Shown piece by piece: positions 1-10,067 of a stretch of 64,000 bases of DNA. Under the pieces are notes generated by a model, which saw only the letters and a program-made list of their open reading frames with translations, was not told the DNA's origin and searched no databases. The stretch comes from Orientia tsutsugamushi str. Boryong. GTDB taxonomy: Bacteria; Pseudomonadota; Alphaproteobacteria; Rickettsiales; Rickettsiaceae. The stretch spans positions 1,116,001-1,180,000 of the forward strand of contig NC_009488.1 in assembly GCF_000063545.1 (NCBI RefSeq), in the 5' to 3' direction. Made by a program: the position numbers and the translations under genes. The stretch's first letter is position 1. Each line of letters starts with the position of its first letter.

Positions 1-2
1 AT

Positions 3-767
3 GGAGCTGATGTTAATGCACGAAACAATGATGGTAGCACTCCGTTACATCATGCTGCTGAAAAAATACATGATCCATTACCAGCTATTCAAGCTTTATT
101 AAAGCATGGTGCTGATATTAATGCATGTGATGGCAGAGGTTGTACACCGCTGAATAATGCTATTTCATCTAGTTCGATCATCAATATGCAAACAGGAATT
201 CCTGAATTTTTAACTTCTCATATTACCAAGTTAGAATATTCTAGTGATAAAAAGACTAGTTCAGCAGGTAGCCTAACAAATCAGCAACTTATACAACAAT
301 CATCAACTCTTAGTGAGTATAAGCTGGCGTGTGAAAAAGAACTAAAAGAATTAAGTAACATCAAAGTTGGTGGTGGCCAAAAAAGTATGTTGAGTGCTTT
401 TCTTGCTAATACAACAAATGATAATGAATCATCAAGATATATACATGATCCTAAAGTTCAAGAAATTTATGAATGTTGTGAAGAAAAATTTCCTATATAT
501 TCCGGTGCCCTCAAAGAACATATAGATGCAGGAAGTACTAGAAACCAGCTGCTACATGGGGCACTTGAATCAATGGATGATATATGTAAAGAACAGCTTA
601 AAGAGCATTCTACGGAAAGCAAGGTAGGTTGGGATACTATACCACCTGAAGTTAAATTTAATATACTAAAGCATCTGAGTAATGAAGATTTATCAAAAAT
701 TCAACAAAATAAGACAAGCGAAGCTAAGAAAAAAGATCCTCAGCCTTCAGGTCACAGATGCATATAA
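3..767 (+). CDS. Ankyrin-repeat protein with F-box/PRANC-like C-terminus (5' end outside window)
   Basis: The reading frame is open from base 3 with no stop, so the start lies left of the window. Two ankyrin repeats are visible at once (GADVNARNNDGSTPLHHA and HGADINACDGRGCTPLN), followed by about 130 residues of non-repeat sequence and a tail with WDTIPPEVKFNILKHLSNED. That tail looks like the F-box/PRANC-like domain found at the C-terminus of Orientia ankyrin effectors, which recruits host SCF ubiquitin ligase through Skp1. The protein is then predicted to be secreted and to act in the host cell. The family role is established knowledge; its use here is inference. The final residues are lysine-rich with no membrane segment. 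Confidence 0.85.
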   Translation, partial: GADVNARNNDGSTPLHHAAEKIHDPLPAIQALLKHGADINACDGRGCTPLNNAISSSSIINMQTGIPEFLTSHITKLEYSSDKKTSSAGSLTNQQLIQQSSTLSEYKLACEKELKELSNIKVGGGQKSMLSAFLANTTNDNESSRYIHDPKVQEIYECCEEKFPIYSGALKEHIDAGSTRNQLLHGALESMDDICKEQLKEHSTESKVGWDTIPPEVKFNILKHLSNEDLSKIQQNKTSEAKKKDPQPSGHRCI

Positions 768-1554
768 TTTAATAGATTAATCACAAAATTAACAGCTTAA
801 AAAGACAAAAAAATTTATTGTGATAACTTAAGAGTTAGAAGAGTTATATTATAAATCTGGTTTACACTTTAACATTAGGCTGTGAATTTGTTTATAGCAA
901 TTAATATGCAGTATCATTAAATTAGAGCTGATATTATCACTACCTTTTGACTTTAGAATAATATGATGTATAGCTAAACCAGCATAAAACAGTTATGTTA
1001 TATACTTTTCAAAAAATGGTCTAAGTCATAGTGATATTTCATTCTGCTTGATTTAGCTTGAAACAATTTTTTCAATAAGATTTAAATCAGAGGAATAAGG
1101 AGGTAAATACACAATAAAAGTATTTTTGAGTCTTACATATAAGCTATATTTATCAAAAAGTGTTAACCAATCGATAAACAGTAATATTATATAATATAAG
1201 TTTTCATAAAACAGTTATGGTTAAGTTTCTAATAGAATCTGTAGGTTGTAATTTGTTATATCTGCTAACTTATTCAAGATTTAAATCTAATTCAGTATTA
1301 TTGGTTTAAAGTTGAAAATAAAATACGTAAAGTAGTTTACTTAATTTAGCGGCTTTTTTGATCCTGTCTCTTTTACTTTACAATCTGTAACTTCTTTTCC
1401 TAATTAAGCGACATCTAGCTCGAATTATTAATCACATAATTGATATGATTATGAGTTTTATCGTTTCAGTAATGATGTACAGACTTGCAAATCTGTACCA
1501 TAAACTTTAATATCAAAGAATAATAAATTATTATTCTAAATTTAGTGAGTCCAA
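768..1554. other. Long intergenic region with transposase remnant
   Basis: No intact gene is visible in these roughly 790 bases. The DNA is very AT-rich with stops in all frames. The only recognisable piece is a minus-strand IS630-type transposase scrap at about 1047-1155. The last 50 bases precede pepA and probably carry its promoter, but no convincing -35/-10 pair stands out. Confidence 0.6.
1047..1155 (-). pseudogene. IS630-family transposase C-terminal remnant
   Basis: The reverse strand reads FIVYLPPYSSDLNLIEK and then reaches a stop. This matches the LPPYSPDLNPIE block around the second and third catalytic residues of IS630/Tc1-mariner DDE transposases. No N-terminal half or terminal repeats are visible here, so it is a dead fragment. 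Confidence 0.7.
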
Positions 1555-3207
1555 ATGATTATAAATTTTATACAAACAGATAGTCAGAATTTTTTTAATT
1601 GCTTAGAAGGAATAAATAAAACAGATGTTACAGATATATCCAATAGTCAGTCTATATGTTTATTGATTGGTTCAGATTTAGTGTTAACAGATAGCATGTT
1701 ACAGCTTGATCAGCAATGTGGTGGAATTATATCAAAATTTTTGCAACAAAATACGAAGAATAAGCAAATATTTAGTGGCAAGTTTGGTGAAATTAAATTT
1801 TTAACTATTGCTAACGGTGAAGAGATTAAAAATATAATTTTGTTAGGTATTGGCCAAAGTAATCAACTGAAGGAGTTTCAAATTCAGGAACTAGGAGGAA
1901 TTATACAAAAATCGATTGCTGCAAATACAATAATGGATGTAATAATTTTGGTGGATTATGATATTAGTAATTACAACAGATTTAAAATTGCATCATTGAT
2001 TGCATCAGGGGCTGAATTAGCATCTTATAAATTTAAAAAGTATTTCACTAAAAAGAATATTAATAATAATGATAATAAGTTGCAAGAAACTAGCGAAATG
2101 CATTTATTTATCAGCTTAAAAGATGCTAGTGATATTGAGCAGGCTAAAGCTTATTTTAACAATATTTTACAACCAATTAATGAAGGTGTTGTGTTAGCTA
2201 GAAATCTAATCTCAGAACCTCCAAATAAATTATATCCTGCTACTTATGCTCAAAAGATTGAAGAAGAATTTAAGATATTAAAAAATGAGTTTGGGGTTGA
2301 AGTAAATGTAAAAATTTTAGGCACACAAGAGATGCGTGATTTAAATATGGGAGCATTACTTGGAGTTGGGCAAGGATCCCAAAAAGAATCAAAATTAGTA
2401 TCAATATCTTATTTAGGAGCAGTTAATAAAGATCAAGCACCATTAGCTTTAGTAGGAAAAGGAGTAACTTTTGATACTGGAGGAATTAGTTTGAAACCAT
2501 CTGCTGGTATGGAAGATATGAAATATGATATGGCTGGATCAGCAGCAGTAGTTGGAGCTATAAAAGCTTTAGCGCGTAGAAAGGCAAAAGTAAATGTAGT
2601 TGGAGTAGTGGCTTTAGTTGAAAATATGCCAGGCAGTAACGCTCAAAGACCTAGTGATGTTGTAACAACAATGTCAGGTCAAACAGTAGAAGTACTTAAT
2701 ACTGATGCAGAAGGGCGGTTAATACTTGCTGATGCATTATGGTATGTTCAAGAAGTATTTAAGCCTGAGTCTATTATAGATTTAGCAACTTTAACTGGAG
2801 CAATAACTATAGCACTTGGTTATAGTTATGCTGGATGTTTTTCTAATAATAATGAATTAGCTCAGAAATTAATTATATCAGGCGAAAAGGTTAATGAAAA
2901 TTTGTGGCGTATGCCATTACATAAAGATTATGAAGACATGCTTAAATCTAATATTGCTGATATAGCAAATATTGGCAATGTTCGTGGTGCCGCTGGTAGC
3001 TGTACTGCCGCTAGTTTTTTACAAAAATTTATTCAATTTAAGCAGAATCATGATAGTAGCAAAACTTCTATTCCATGGGCTCATTTAGATATAGCTTCTG
3101 TTGCTTGGAACAGAAAAGGAGGCAATATTTGTCCTGCAGGAGCAGTAGGATTTGGAGTTAGATTAATTAACCAGTTTGTAGAAGATAATTATGAATGCAT
3201 CAAATAA
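1555..3207 (+). CDS. pepA: Leucyl aminopeptidase (M17 family)
   Basis: This is a cytosolic dinuclear-metal aminopeptidase that removes N-terminal residues from peptides, important in an amino-acid scavenger. The 550-residue product carries the M17 signature NTDAEGRL near residue 382 and the metal-binding stretch VGKGVTFDTGGISLKP near residue 300; MKYDMAGSAAV follows. The C-terminal catalytic half is well conserved and the N-terminal half is diverged, as is usual. It is somewhat longer than the typical 480-500 residues because of low-complexity insertions such as NINNNDNK. The ATG at 1555 is the first in frame. The 3' end overlaps the next gene by 17 bases, suggesting co-transcription. Confidence 0.96.
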   Translation: MIINFIQTDSQNFFNCLEGINKTDVTDISNSQSICLLIGSDLVLTDSMLQLDQQCGGIISKFLQQNTKNKQIFSGKFGEIKFLTIANGEEIKNIILLGIGQSNQLKEFQIQELGGIIQKSIAANTIMDVIILVDYDISNYNRFKIASLIASGAELASYKFKKYFTKKNINNNDNKLQETSEMHLFISLKDASDIEQAKAYFNNILQPINEGVVLARNLISEPPNKLYPATYAQKIEEEFKILKNEFGVEVNVKILGTQEMRDLNMGALLGVGQGSQKESKLVSISYLGAVNKDQAPLALVGKGVTFDTGGISLKPSAGMEDMKYDMAGSAAVVGAIKALARRKAKVNVVGVVALVENMPGSNAQRPSDVVTTMSGQTVEVLNTDAEGRLILADALWYVQEVFKPESIIDLATLTGAITIALGYSYAGCFSNNNELAQKLIISGEKVNENLWRMPLHKDYEDMLKSNIADIANIGNVRGAAGSCTAASFLQKFIQFKQNHDSSKTSIPWAHLDIASVAWNRKGGNICPAGAVGFGVRLINQFVEDNYECIK

Positions 3208-4042
3208 AGAAATCACATTACCTTACATTTTTGTTATAGGAAATGAAAAAGGTGGTGCAGGTAAGACTACTGTTGCTATGCACTTAATTGCTGCTTTGCT
3301 TGACAATAACCTAAAAGTTGGAAGTATTGATACTGATTCACGTCAGCATTCACTTACTACTTATATACAAAATCGCAATGCTTATAATGATAAGCATGCA
3401 AATAGTAAAGTTACTGTTCCATTGCATTTTTTAGTAACTAGAGGTGATAATAGATTTGAAAATGATGAATGTCAGCAGTTTGAAAATATACTTAATGAAT
3501 TGAAGCAAAAAGCTGATGTTATAGTTATTGATACCCCAGGCAGCTATTCTACTATTTCATGTTTAGCTCATTCATATGCAGATACTATTATTACTCCTGT
3601 GAATGATAGTTTTTTAGATATTGATGTATTGGCTAAAATTGATGCTAAAAGTTTCAAAGTTATTACTCCATCGATTTATAGTCAGATGGTTTGGGAGCAA
3701 AAAATGCGCAAAACTCAACGTTGCGGTGTATCCATTGAATGGGTAGTGCTAAGAAATAGATTAAGTAATTTAGATGCTATTAATAAGAGAAATATAAATT
3801 ATGTTTTAGAACAATTAGCTAAACGTATTTGCTTTAAAAATGCTTCTGGTTTTAGTGAAAGAGTAATATTTAAAGAGTTATTTTTGGATGGCTTAACTTT
3901 ACTTGATTTGACTCAGGTTAAATTAAGTAGAAGTTTGAATATTGCTCACGTAGCTGCTAGACAGGAATTACGAGATTTTCTTAACTGCATTAATATTGAT
4001 AAAATTATGGATGTAACTAAAAATAAAGCAGCAGCTGTATAA
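3191..4042 (+). CDS. ParA/MinD-family ATPase, MipZ-like (division-plane positioning)
   Basis: A deviant Walker A motif, GNEKGGAGKTT, lies at residues 17-27, with DTDSRQ near residue 48 and VIDTPGSYS as the Walker B/switch region. This places it in the ParA/MinD superfamily. The length (283 residues) and the NEKGGAGKTT variant fit MipZ, the alphaproteobacterial ATPase that dimerises on DNA near ParB and inhibits FtsZ away from mid-cell. It begins inside the end of pepA (17-base overlap), so it is probably in the same transcript. The C-terminus ends in an alanine-rich tail. Another ParA paralogue is possible, but a plasmid partition ParA is unlikely because no parB or parS neighbour is seen. 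Confidence 0.85.
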   Translation: MNASNKEITLPYIFVIGNEKGGAGKTTVAMHLIAALLDNNLKVGSIDTDSRQHSLTTYIQNRNAYNDKHANSKVTVPLHFLVTRGDNRFENDECQQFENILNELKQKADVIVIDTPGSYSTISCLAHSYADTIITPVNDSFLDIDVLAKIDAKSFKVITPSIYSQMVWEQKMRKTQRCGVSIEWVVLRNRLSNLDAINKRNINYVLEQLAKRICFKNASGFSERVIFKELFLDGLTLLDLTQVKLSRSLNIAHVAARQELRDFLNCINIDKIMDVTKNKAAAV

Positions 4043-4355
4043 ATAGCTTTAAATTAAAAACTTTAATTAATAACAAAAAAATTCATTGCTAAAAAAATTA
4101 AAATACAATAATTATGTATAGTAGTTATAATAAATAATTGATCTATTTAATAAAAAATTACTAGCAAATATTTTTATAACGGCTAGATTTAGTTGTAATT
4201 AAGTTAACAAAATTAAACAGACAAAGTTGCTATATTTTTTTGTTAATAATATTACTTTTGAACTACAAAATGTAAATTCGCACACATTGCTTATATAGTT
4301 AGTCGCTAAATGAATAGTGTTTTTCAAGCATTGTGGAGGTATAACTAACAAAATT
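4043..4355. other. Intergenic region upstream of rpsB-tsf
   Basis: No gene is visible. The DNA is strongly AT-rich and should hold the rpsB-tsf promoter and leader, but no promoter can be named with confidence. A good Shine-Dalgarno, GGAGGT at 4335-4340, lies near the 3' end. Confidence 0.5.
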
Positions 4356-5243
4356 ATGGAAAAAAACATGTCAAATAATAATATATCTACCCTATCTTCT
4401 GTAACAATAAGTGAACTATTAGATGCTGGAATCCATTATGGACATAAGGCTTCACGATGGAATCCTAAAATGGCTCCTTATATTTATGGTAAAAGAGATG
4501 ATGTTCATATTATTAATCTAGATTATACTGTTTCGCAGATTGATGTTATTAGCAAAGTCATTTATAAGGAAATTAAAGAAAAAAATGGCAGAATATTATT
4601 CGTTGATACTAGGAGGCATCGTGATATTGTCGCTCAATATGCTGAAAATTGTGGTCAATATTATGTTACTCATAGATGGTTAGGAGGAATGCTGACTAAT
4701 TGGGTAACGGTATCAAAAGCAATAAATAAACTTGATCAATTAGAAAAAAAATTAGCAGATCCAGAAAAGATAGTTGGCTATACTAAGAGAGAGATATTAT
4801 CCATGCAGCGTATGCGAGATAATTTGCATCGCTCGTTTGGTGGTATTAGAAATATGGGAGGAAAGCCTACATTGTTAATAGTAATGGATATTAATAAAGA
4901 TCATATAGCTGTTAAAGAAGCTAGAAGAGAAAAAATACCAATTATTGCAATAGTAGATACTAATTCTGATCCAGATCTAGTTGATTATCCAATTCCTGGT
5001 AATGATGATGCTATTAGGTCTATACGCTTATACTGTAAAATATTTTCTGATGCTGTGCTTCTCGCTATTGAACATATGCTTGCTGCTTCTGGAGTTGATT
5101 TAGGCGCAATTAATGGTGATAATCCTAGCGAAAGGCTTAAAGCTGCTAAAAAAATTACTAAAATGAAACTTAGTAAAAAAGTAACAAAAATAAATGTTGA
5201 ACAAGATCAAAATAAATTAGAAAAAGATAATAAAGATTTATGA
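4356..5243 (+). CDS. rpsB: 30S ribosomal protein S2
   Basis: S2 binds the 30S head-body junction and helps to hold S1. Family blocks are clear: LLDAGIHYGHKASRWNPKMA, then FVDTRRH, the HRWLGGMLTNW stretch and a conserved PIIAIVDTNSDPDLVDYPIPGND region. I chose the ATG at 4356; GGAGGT at 4335-4340 sits 15 bases upstream, slightly long. The ATG at 4368 is the main alternative, and a longer frame opens at 4317 with no ribosome-binding site. The lysine-rich C-terminal extension is typical of Rickettsiales S2. It overlaps tsf by 4 bases (ATGA), so the two are translationally coupled, the usual bacterial arrangement. Confidence 0.97.
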   Translation: MEKNMSNNNISTLSSVTISELLDAGIHYGHKASRWNPKMAPYIYGKRDDVHIINLDYTVSQIDVISKVIYKEIKEKNGRILFVDTRRHRDIVAQYAENCGQYYVTHRWLGGMLTNWVTVSKAINKLDQLEKKLADPEKIVGYTKREILSMQRMRDNLHRSFGGIRNMGGKPTLLIVMDINKDHIAVKEARREKIPIIAIVDTNSDPDLVDYPIPGNDDAIRSIRLYCKIFSDAVLLAIEHMLAASGVDLGAINGDNPSERLKAAKKITKMKLSKKVTKINVEQDQNKLEKDNKDL

Positions 5244-6169
5244 AAGAAAAAGAATTAGTGGTTAATACTAAAACTAATGGATCTAAATCCGAAGATGTAA
5301 TTATAAGTATTAGCTTAGTCAAGAAGTTACGCGATGCTACTGGCGCTGCTATGACTAGCTGTAAGCAAGCATTGCAGGAGGCTAAAGGTGATATTGAAGA
5401 AGCTATTAAAGTTTTACGTAAGACTAACTTAGCTCAAATGTCTTCAAAGTTACAACGTAAAGCTGACGAGGGAATAGTAGCATTAGCTGTAGATAACAAC
5501 AAAGGGGCAATTATAGAAATTAAGTTTGAAACAGATTTTGTTGCACGAAATGAAAGATTGCAAAAATTAGCTATGGAAGCTGCTCAACTAGCTTTAGTGC
5601 ATGATAATTTAACAGACTTAAAAAACGCTAAATTATCATCAGGAGAGACTCTTGAATCTCAAATAAGCCAAGATATTGCTGTTATAGGCGAAAATATACA
5701 AGTAAGCAGAATTAGACAAGTTAAGCTAGTTGACAATGGTATTATAGCATCATATATACATAATAGCGTAGCTCCTAATTTAGGGCAGATTGCTGTATTA
5801 GTAGCTTTAGAAGGTAATGTTGAATCAGACAAGCTGACAAAACTAGGAAAAAATATAGCAATGCATATTGCTGCTACTAATCCTAGGTTTTTAAGTTCAA
5901 ATGAGGTACCAGAAAGTGTAATTATGCAAGAAAAGGAAATTTTTACCGCTCAAGCTCGTACTACTGGCAAACCAGAAAAAGTAATTGAAAAAATGATTGA
6001 GGGGCGAGTAAGTAAGTTTCTAGAAGAAACTGTGTTGCTAGAGCAAGCTTTTGTTATTGATGGTAAAACAAAAATTTCTGAAGTGTTGAGTAATGCAGCT
6101 AAAGAACTTGGCAGTGAAATTAAGATTACTGGATTTTCTTGCTTAAAAGCTGGAGAAGTAGTAGAATAG
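5240..6169 (+). CDS. tsf: Translation elongation factor Ts
   Basis: EF-Ts recycles EF-Tu by exchanging GDP for GTP. The N-terminal UBA-like domain is clear (VKKLRDATGAAMTSCKQALQ, then EEAIKVLRK), as is the signature KFETDFVARNE used against EF-Tu. The length of 309 residues is normal. A short lysine-rich and serine-rich extension of about 20 residues precedes the UBA domain. The start codon overlaps the rpsB stop as ATGA, so it is co-translated with S2. A stem-loop follows directly after the stop codon. Confidence 0.97.
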   Translation: MKEKELVVNTKTNGSKSEDVIISISLVKKLRDATGAAMTSCKQALQEAKGDIEEAIKVLRKTNLAQMSSKLQRKADEGIVALAVDNNKGAIIEIKFETDFVARNERLQKLAMEAAQLALVHDNLTDLKNAKLSSGETLESQISQDIAVIGENIQVSRIRQVKLVDNGIIASYIHNSVAPNLGQIAVLVALEGNVESDKLTKLGKNIAMHIAATNPRFLSSNEVPESVIMQEKEIFTAQARTTGKPEKVIEKMIEGRVSKFLEETVLLEQAFVIDGKTKISEVLSNAAKELGSEIKITGFSCLKAGEVVE

Positions 6170-6170
6170 T

Positions 6171-6192
6171 GACTAAGAATTTTTTCTTAGTC
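6171..6192 (+). terminator. Stem-loop after tsf
   Basis: The sequence forms a perfect 9-bp stem, GACTAAGAA with TTCTTAGTC, around a TTTT loop, starting one base after the tsf stop codon. It lacks a clear T-run downstream, so it may be a weak terminator or an mRNA-stabilising hairpin. Confidence 0.5.
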
Positions 6193-6248
6193 CTTGTAAG
6201 AATTAAAGCTTGTTACGTTAAATGGTAGAGAATACGACTTTTTAATAG

Positions 6249-8687
6249 CTAATGATCTCTCAATACCGCATTAAATTTCTTTTCTATCTTTGATATTATA
6301 TTGCTGCTAATTTCTTTTATTATTGGTTCAGTTAAAGTTTGATCATTAGATTGCATTGTTACTCTAAGAGCTAAGGATTTTTTATTATCATCTATTTTTT
6401 CTCCGGTATATACATCAAATACTTCAACTGTTTTAATTAAATGTTTGTCAACTTCATTAATAGATGCTACTACTTCTGATGCTGGTATACATTGGTCCAT
6501 TATAAACGCAAAATCTCGTTCAATATGCTGATAATTAGATATTATAATTGGTTTCTTATGACAATATTGAGCTTTTTTTATTGGTAACAAATCAATATTT
6601 AGCTCGAATGCAATAACTCTACTTGTAATATTAATTCCACAAAAATCAACTTGAGATAAAATTTTAGGATGAATTTCACCAAAACATCCAATACAAGTTT
6701 TACCTAGCATAATGCTACCAAATCTACCAGGATGGTAATATTCCTGTGCAGTAGTATCAATAATTTTGCAATTTTCAATATTGATTCCTAACTCAAGTAG
6801 TATAACCTCTAAATCAGCTTTTATATCAAAAATATTCCACTGTAATATTAAGCTATGTGGATGCATCAATTCCTTATTACCACATTTTACAGCAGCAAGC
6901 ATGCATTGTTCATTGCATGTCTCTGTTTTAGAAAAAACTGGTCCGATTTCAAAAAAAGCTTGATTTTTAAGTGACCTTGCTTGATTTTTTGCTATTGCTT
7001 CAAGTAAATTAGGAATAATTGTAGGCCTCATATAATCAAGATCTTGACTTATAGGATTCAAAATTTTTAATTTCTCATTATAAGTACTAAAATATTTAAC
7101 TATTTTGCTATTCATAAATGACCAAGTGATCACTTCATTATATCCACATGCAGCAGCAACTCTTTTGATTGTTAAAATGTTTTGTTGCTTACTAGGTAAT
7201 GCTGTAAATGATTGGTTATTCCTCTTAATTGGTACCTCAGGCAGAAACTTATAGCCGTATACTCTTAATAATTCTTCTACTATATCTTCTTTAATTGCAA
7301 TATCAGAACGCCATGATGGTATTTCAAGTTTCAAAATACTAGAAGTATCATCAGCAATGTTGGAAATAGTGAATCCCAAATTACCTAAAATATTTATTAT
7401 TGTTGACTTTGTTAATCTAATTCCAGTTTTCTTCTCAAATTCATTAATTGGAAACTCTAAGGTTTTAGCTGGTGTTGTTGTAGCATCATCATATAGGACA
7501 GTTTCTGAAATCTTGCCTCCGCAGATTGAAATAATTAAGTTTAAGGCAATAGCATGAACCTTACTGGCCATATTATAATCAACTTGTCTTTCAAAGCGGT
7601 AACGTGCATCGCTTTCAATATTCAATTTTCGACCAGTAGTCATAATACTATCTGCCAAAAAGTACCCAGTTTCTAAGATTATATTCTTAGTTTCAGACTT
7701 ACATTCACTATCTAATGTTCCTATAATACCAGCTAATGCAATAACCTTATTACCACAACTTACAACTAAATCTGCAGTATCTAATTTATAACTTTGATGA
7801 TTTAACGCTATTATGCTTTCATTTGCATAAGCTTTTCTAACTTCAATTTCATTGTTTGACAACTTATCTTTAGCATAAGCATGTATTGGGTAACCAAAAC
7901 TATAACAAACATAATTAGTAATATCTACGACAGGAGAAATTGATTTAAGACCAACATTACGTAAAAAATGTTGCAACCAAGAAGGGCTACTACAAGCATT
8001 ATTAATATCTTGAATTTCAGTAATAATAAATAATGAGCAAGTATCCTTAGCAGATATCTTCAATTTTATATTGCTTTTAAAATGTCCGTTAGTAGAGGTT
8101 TTAAAATTATCATCTACTAATTGTAGCTTACCTAATCCCTTAGCATGAAGCTCTCTAGCAATGCCATAAATTCCTAAACAATCTCCACGATTTGGCGTAA
8201 CATTAATTTGAATAACTGGATCATTATATCCAAAAGTTGCTGCAAACGAATCTCCTACAGTTGCAGTAGGTGATAATTCCATTATACTATTATTATCATT
8301 ACTATCCAGTAGTAATTCTTCTTCTGAACATAACATTCCATCGCTTGCAACTCCCCTAATGCTAGTTGCTTTGATTACAAAATTACCATTAGGAATTTTA
8401 GTACCAGGTACAGCAAGAACTACCTTAAGGCCTACTCTTACATTTGATGCTCCACATACAATTTGTAATATTTTTGTTCCAGAATTAACTTTGCAAATTT
8501 GCAACTTTTGTGCGTTAGGATGAGGTTTGATATCTATAATCTCAGCTATAATAAAATCTTTTAATTTAACAGAACGATCTATTATTGATTCAACTTCTAG
8601 ACCAAGGTCTGTTAATGCCTGAGTAATATCGATTAAGTTTGCATCAGTAACTAAAAACTGTTTTAACCATTTTAGTGTAAACTTCAT
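6249..8687 (-). CDS. pheT: Phenylalanine--tRNA ligase beta subunit
   Basis: This is the beta subunit of the alpha2-beta2 synthetase that charges tRNA-Phe. The 812-residue length is normal. An N-terminal OB-fold (EMAP/tRNA-binding) domain contains PHPNAQKLQICKVN. The B3/B4 editing region follows, then B5 with SDARYRFERQVD, the catalytic-like core with LNPISQDLDYMRPTIIPNLL, and a C-terminal ferredoxin-like anticodon-binding domain with ERDFAFIMD. Its start overlaps the pheS stop by 4 bases, giving a tight pheS-pheT operon on the minus strand, convergent with rpsB-tsf. Confidence 0.97.
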   Translation of the reverse strand: MKFTLKWLKQFLVTDANLIDITQALTDLGLEVESIIDRSVKLKDFIIAEIIDIKPHPNAQKLQICKVNSGTKILQIVCGASNVRVGLKVVLAVPGTKIPNGNFVIKATSIRGVASDGMLCSEEELLLDSNDNNSIMELSPTATVGDSFAATFGYNDPVIQINVTPNRGDCLGIYGIARELHAKGLGKLQLVDDNFKTSTNGHFKSNIKLKISAKDTCSLFIITEIQDINNACSSPSWLQHFLRNVGLKSISPVVDITNYVCYSFGYPIHAYAKDKLSNNEIEVRKAYANESIIALNHQSYKLDTADLVVSCGNKVIALAGIIGTLDSECKSETKNIILETGYFLADSIMTTGRKLNIESDARYRFERQVDYNMASKVHAIALNLIISICGGKISETVLYDDATTTPAKTLEFPINEFEKKTGIRLTKSTIINILGNLGFTISNIADDTSSILKLEIPSWRSDIAIKEDIVEELLRVYGYKFLPEVPIKRNNQSFTALPSKQQNILTIKRVAAACGYNEVITWSFMNSKIVKYFSTYNEKLKILNPISQDLDYMRPTIIPNLLEAIAKNQARSLKNQAFFEIGPVFSKTETCNEQCMLAAVKCGNKELMHPHSLILQWNIFDIKADLEVILLELGINIENCKIIDTTAQEYYHPGRFGSIMLGKTCIGCFGEIHPKILSQVDFCGINITSRVIAFELNIDLLPIKKAQYCHKKPIIISNYQHIERDFAFIMDQCIPASEVVASINEVDKHLIKTVEVFDVYTGEKIDDNKKSLALRVTMQSNDQTLTEPIIKEISSNIISKIEKKFNAVLRDH

Positions 8688-9718
8688 CTGCTTAGACCAT
8701 GTAATATTGTAGGTATATTAAATGCTGAAAAGCTATAATGCTGTAGCCACCTCTGATCGTTTTCAAAGAATTTTCTTAAGTCAGTAATACCGTATTTTAA
8801 CATTGCTAATCGTTCAATTCCTAATCCAAAAGCTAACCCTTGATATTCATCTGGATCAATATTAACATTACGTAAAACATTAGGATGTACTATACCACAT
8901 CCTAATACTTCCAACCATTTATTGTTGATTAAGCATTTAATATCTACCTCAGCTGAAGGCTCAGTAAATGGGAAAAAGCTTGGTCTAAACATTATTTCAA
9001 TATCTTGCCGCTCAAAAAACATTTTTATAAAATTAATAATTATATGTTTTAAATGCCCCATATGAATATTTTTATCTACTATTAACCCCTCTATTTGATG
9101 AAACATTGGTGTATGAGTTGAGTCAAAATCTGAACGATAAACACGTCCTGGAGCAATAAGATAGATTGGAGGTTTTTGCTGTTCCATAGCTCGTATTTGA
9201 ATAGTAGAAGTGTGAGTCCTTAATAAGCTAGTATCACTGTTATTTAAATAAAAGGTATCATGCATCTGTTTTGCTGCATGGTTACTACCAATATTTAATG
9301 CGCCGAAATTATACCAATCATTTTCTATATTTGGGCCTTCGACAGCTGTAAGATTAAACATAGAAAATATACTTAATAGTTCTTCAGTAACCTGAGAAAT
9401 TGGATGAATACTACCATAAAATTTTTTTCTTGATGGCAAAGTTACATCAACTTTCTCACTAGCAAGCAATGTCACCATTTCTTGCTTTTGAATTTTAGCT
9501 AGCTTAGCAGCAATTAATGTTTCAATCTCAGTTTTAACTAAATTGACTCTACTACTATACTCCTTTCTGTTTTCAACATTTAGTTCTACTATCTTTTTTA
9601 ATTGTAATGTAATAATGCCTGACTTTCCTAAATATGATAATTTAAGATCATTTAATGCCTTCTTTTCATTAATGTTGCTAATTTCTTCTTTAAATTTAGT
9701 TAAAATTTGATTAAGCAT
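8684..9718 (-). CDS. pheS: Phenylalanine--tRNA ligase alpha subunit
   Basis: This is the catalytic subunit of phenylalanyl-tRNA synthetase, 344 residues. An N-terminal coiled coil (roughly residues 1-90) precedes the class II catalytic core. Motif 2 and neighbouring blocks are visible (MHDTFYL, FDSTHTPMFHQ, EGLIVDKNIHMGHLK), as is motif 3 with GLAFGLGIERLAML. It is the first gene of the pheS-pheT pair. The ATG at 9718 gives the usual N-terminus beginning with a helical arm. Confidence 0.97.
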   Translation of the reverse strand: MLNQILTKFKEEISNINEKKALNDLKLSYLGKSGIITLQLKKIVELNVENRKEYSSRVNLVKTEIETLIAAKLAKIQKQEMVTLLASEKVDVTLPSRKKFYGSIHPISQVTEELLSIFSMFNLTAVEGPNIENDWYNFGALNIGSNHAAKQMHDTFYLNNSDTSLLRTHTSTIQIRAMEQQKPPIYLIAPGRVYRSDFDSTHTPMFHQIEGLIVDKNIHMGHLKHIIINFIKMFFERQDIEIMFRPSFFPFTEPSAEVDIKCLINNKWLEVLGCGIVHPNVLRNVNIDPDEYQGLAFGLGIERLAMLKYGITDLRKFFENDQRWLQHYSFSAFNIPTILHGLSR

Positions 9719-10067
9719 TGAGTATTATAAAATCATTAAATTTAATACAAAAATTAGTATAACTAATTTTGATTGTCAACGTAATTCGGAAACTTTTCTG
9801 AGTGTGATACTAAGGGTAAGTGAACTAGCTGTTGAAAGAAAAGAACATAGTTAGAAATGAAAGACCTAATATACTATAAAAAATTAAAGCAGGCTACCAT
9901 AAGCCCTTCATATATAAGAATTTTTAAAAAAGTTTTTCCTACTTATATTTCCACAAAAAAACTACTTTTGTTAAGCTAAATATGCTCTGCACTCACTGTT
10001 ATATCTGATATTTAATGACAGTAATGATAATGCAACAATCTTTTATTATTTTGTCATGAATTTTCTT
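9719..10067. other. Intergenic region upstream of pheS
   Basis: I see no gene or recognisable remnant. It marks the change from housekeeping DNA to the decayed mobile-element zone, and should contain the pheS promoter at its left end. Confidence 0.5.

Noticed and set aside
4043-4355. A riboswitch or autoregulatory S2 leader upstream of rpsB
   Set aside because: No conserved S2-leader structure could be recognised by eye in this AT-rich DNA.
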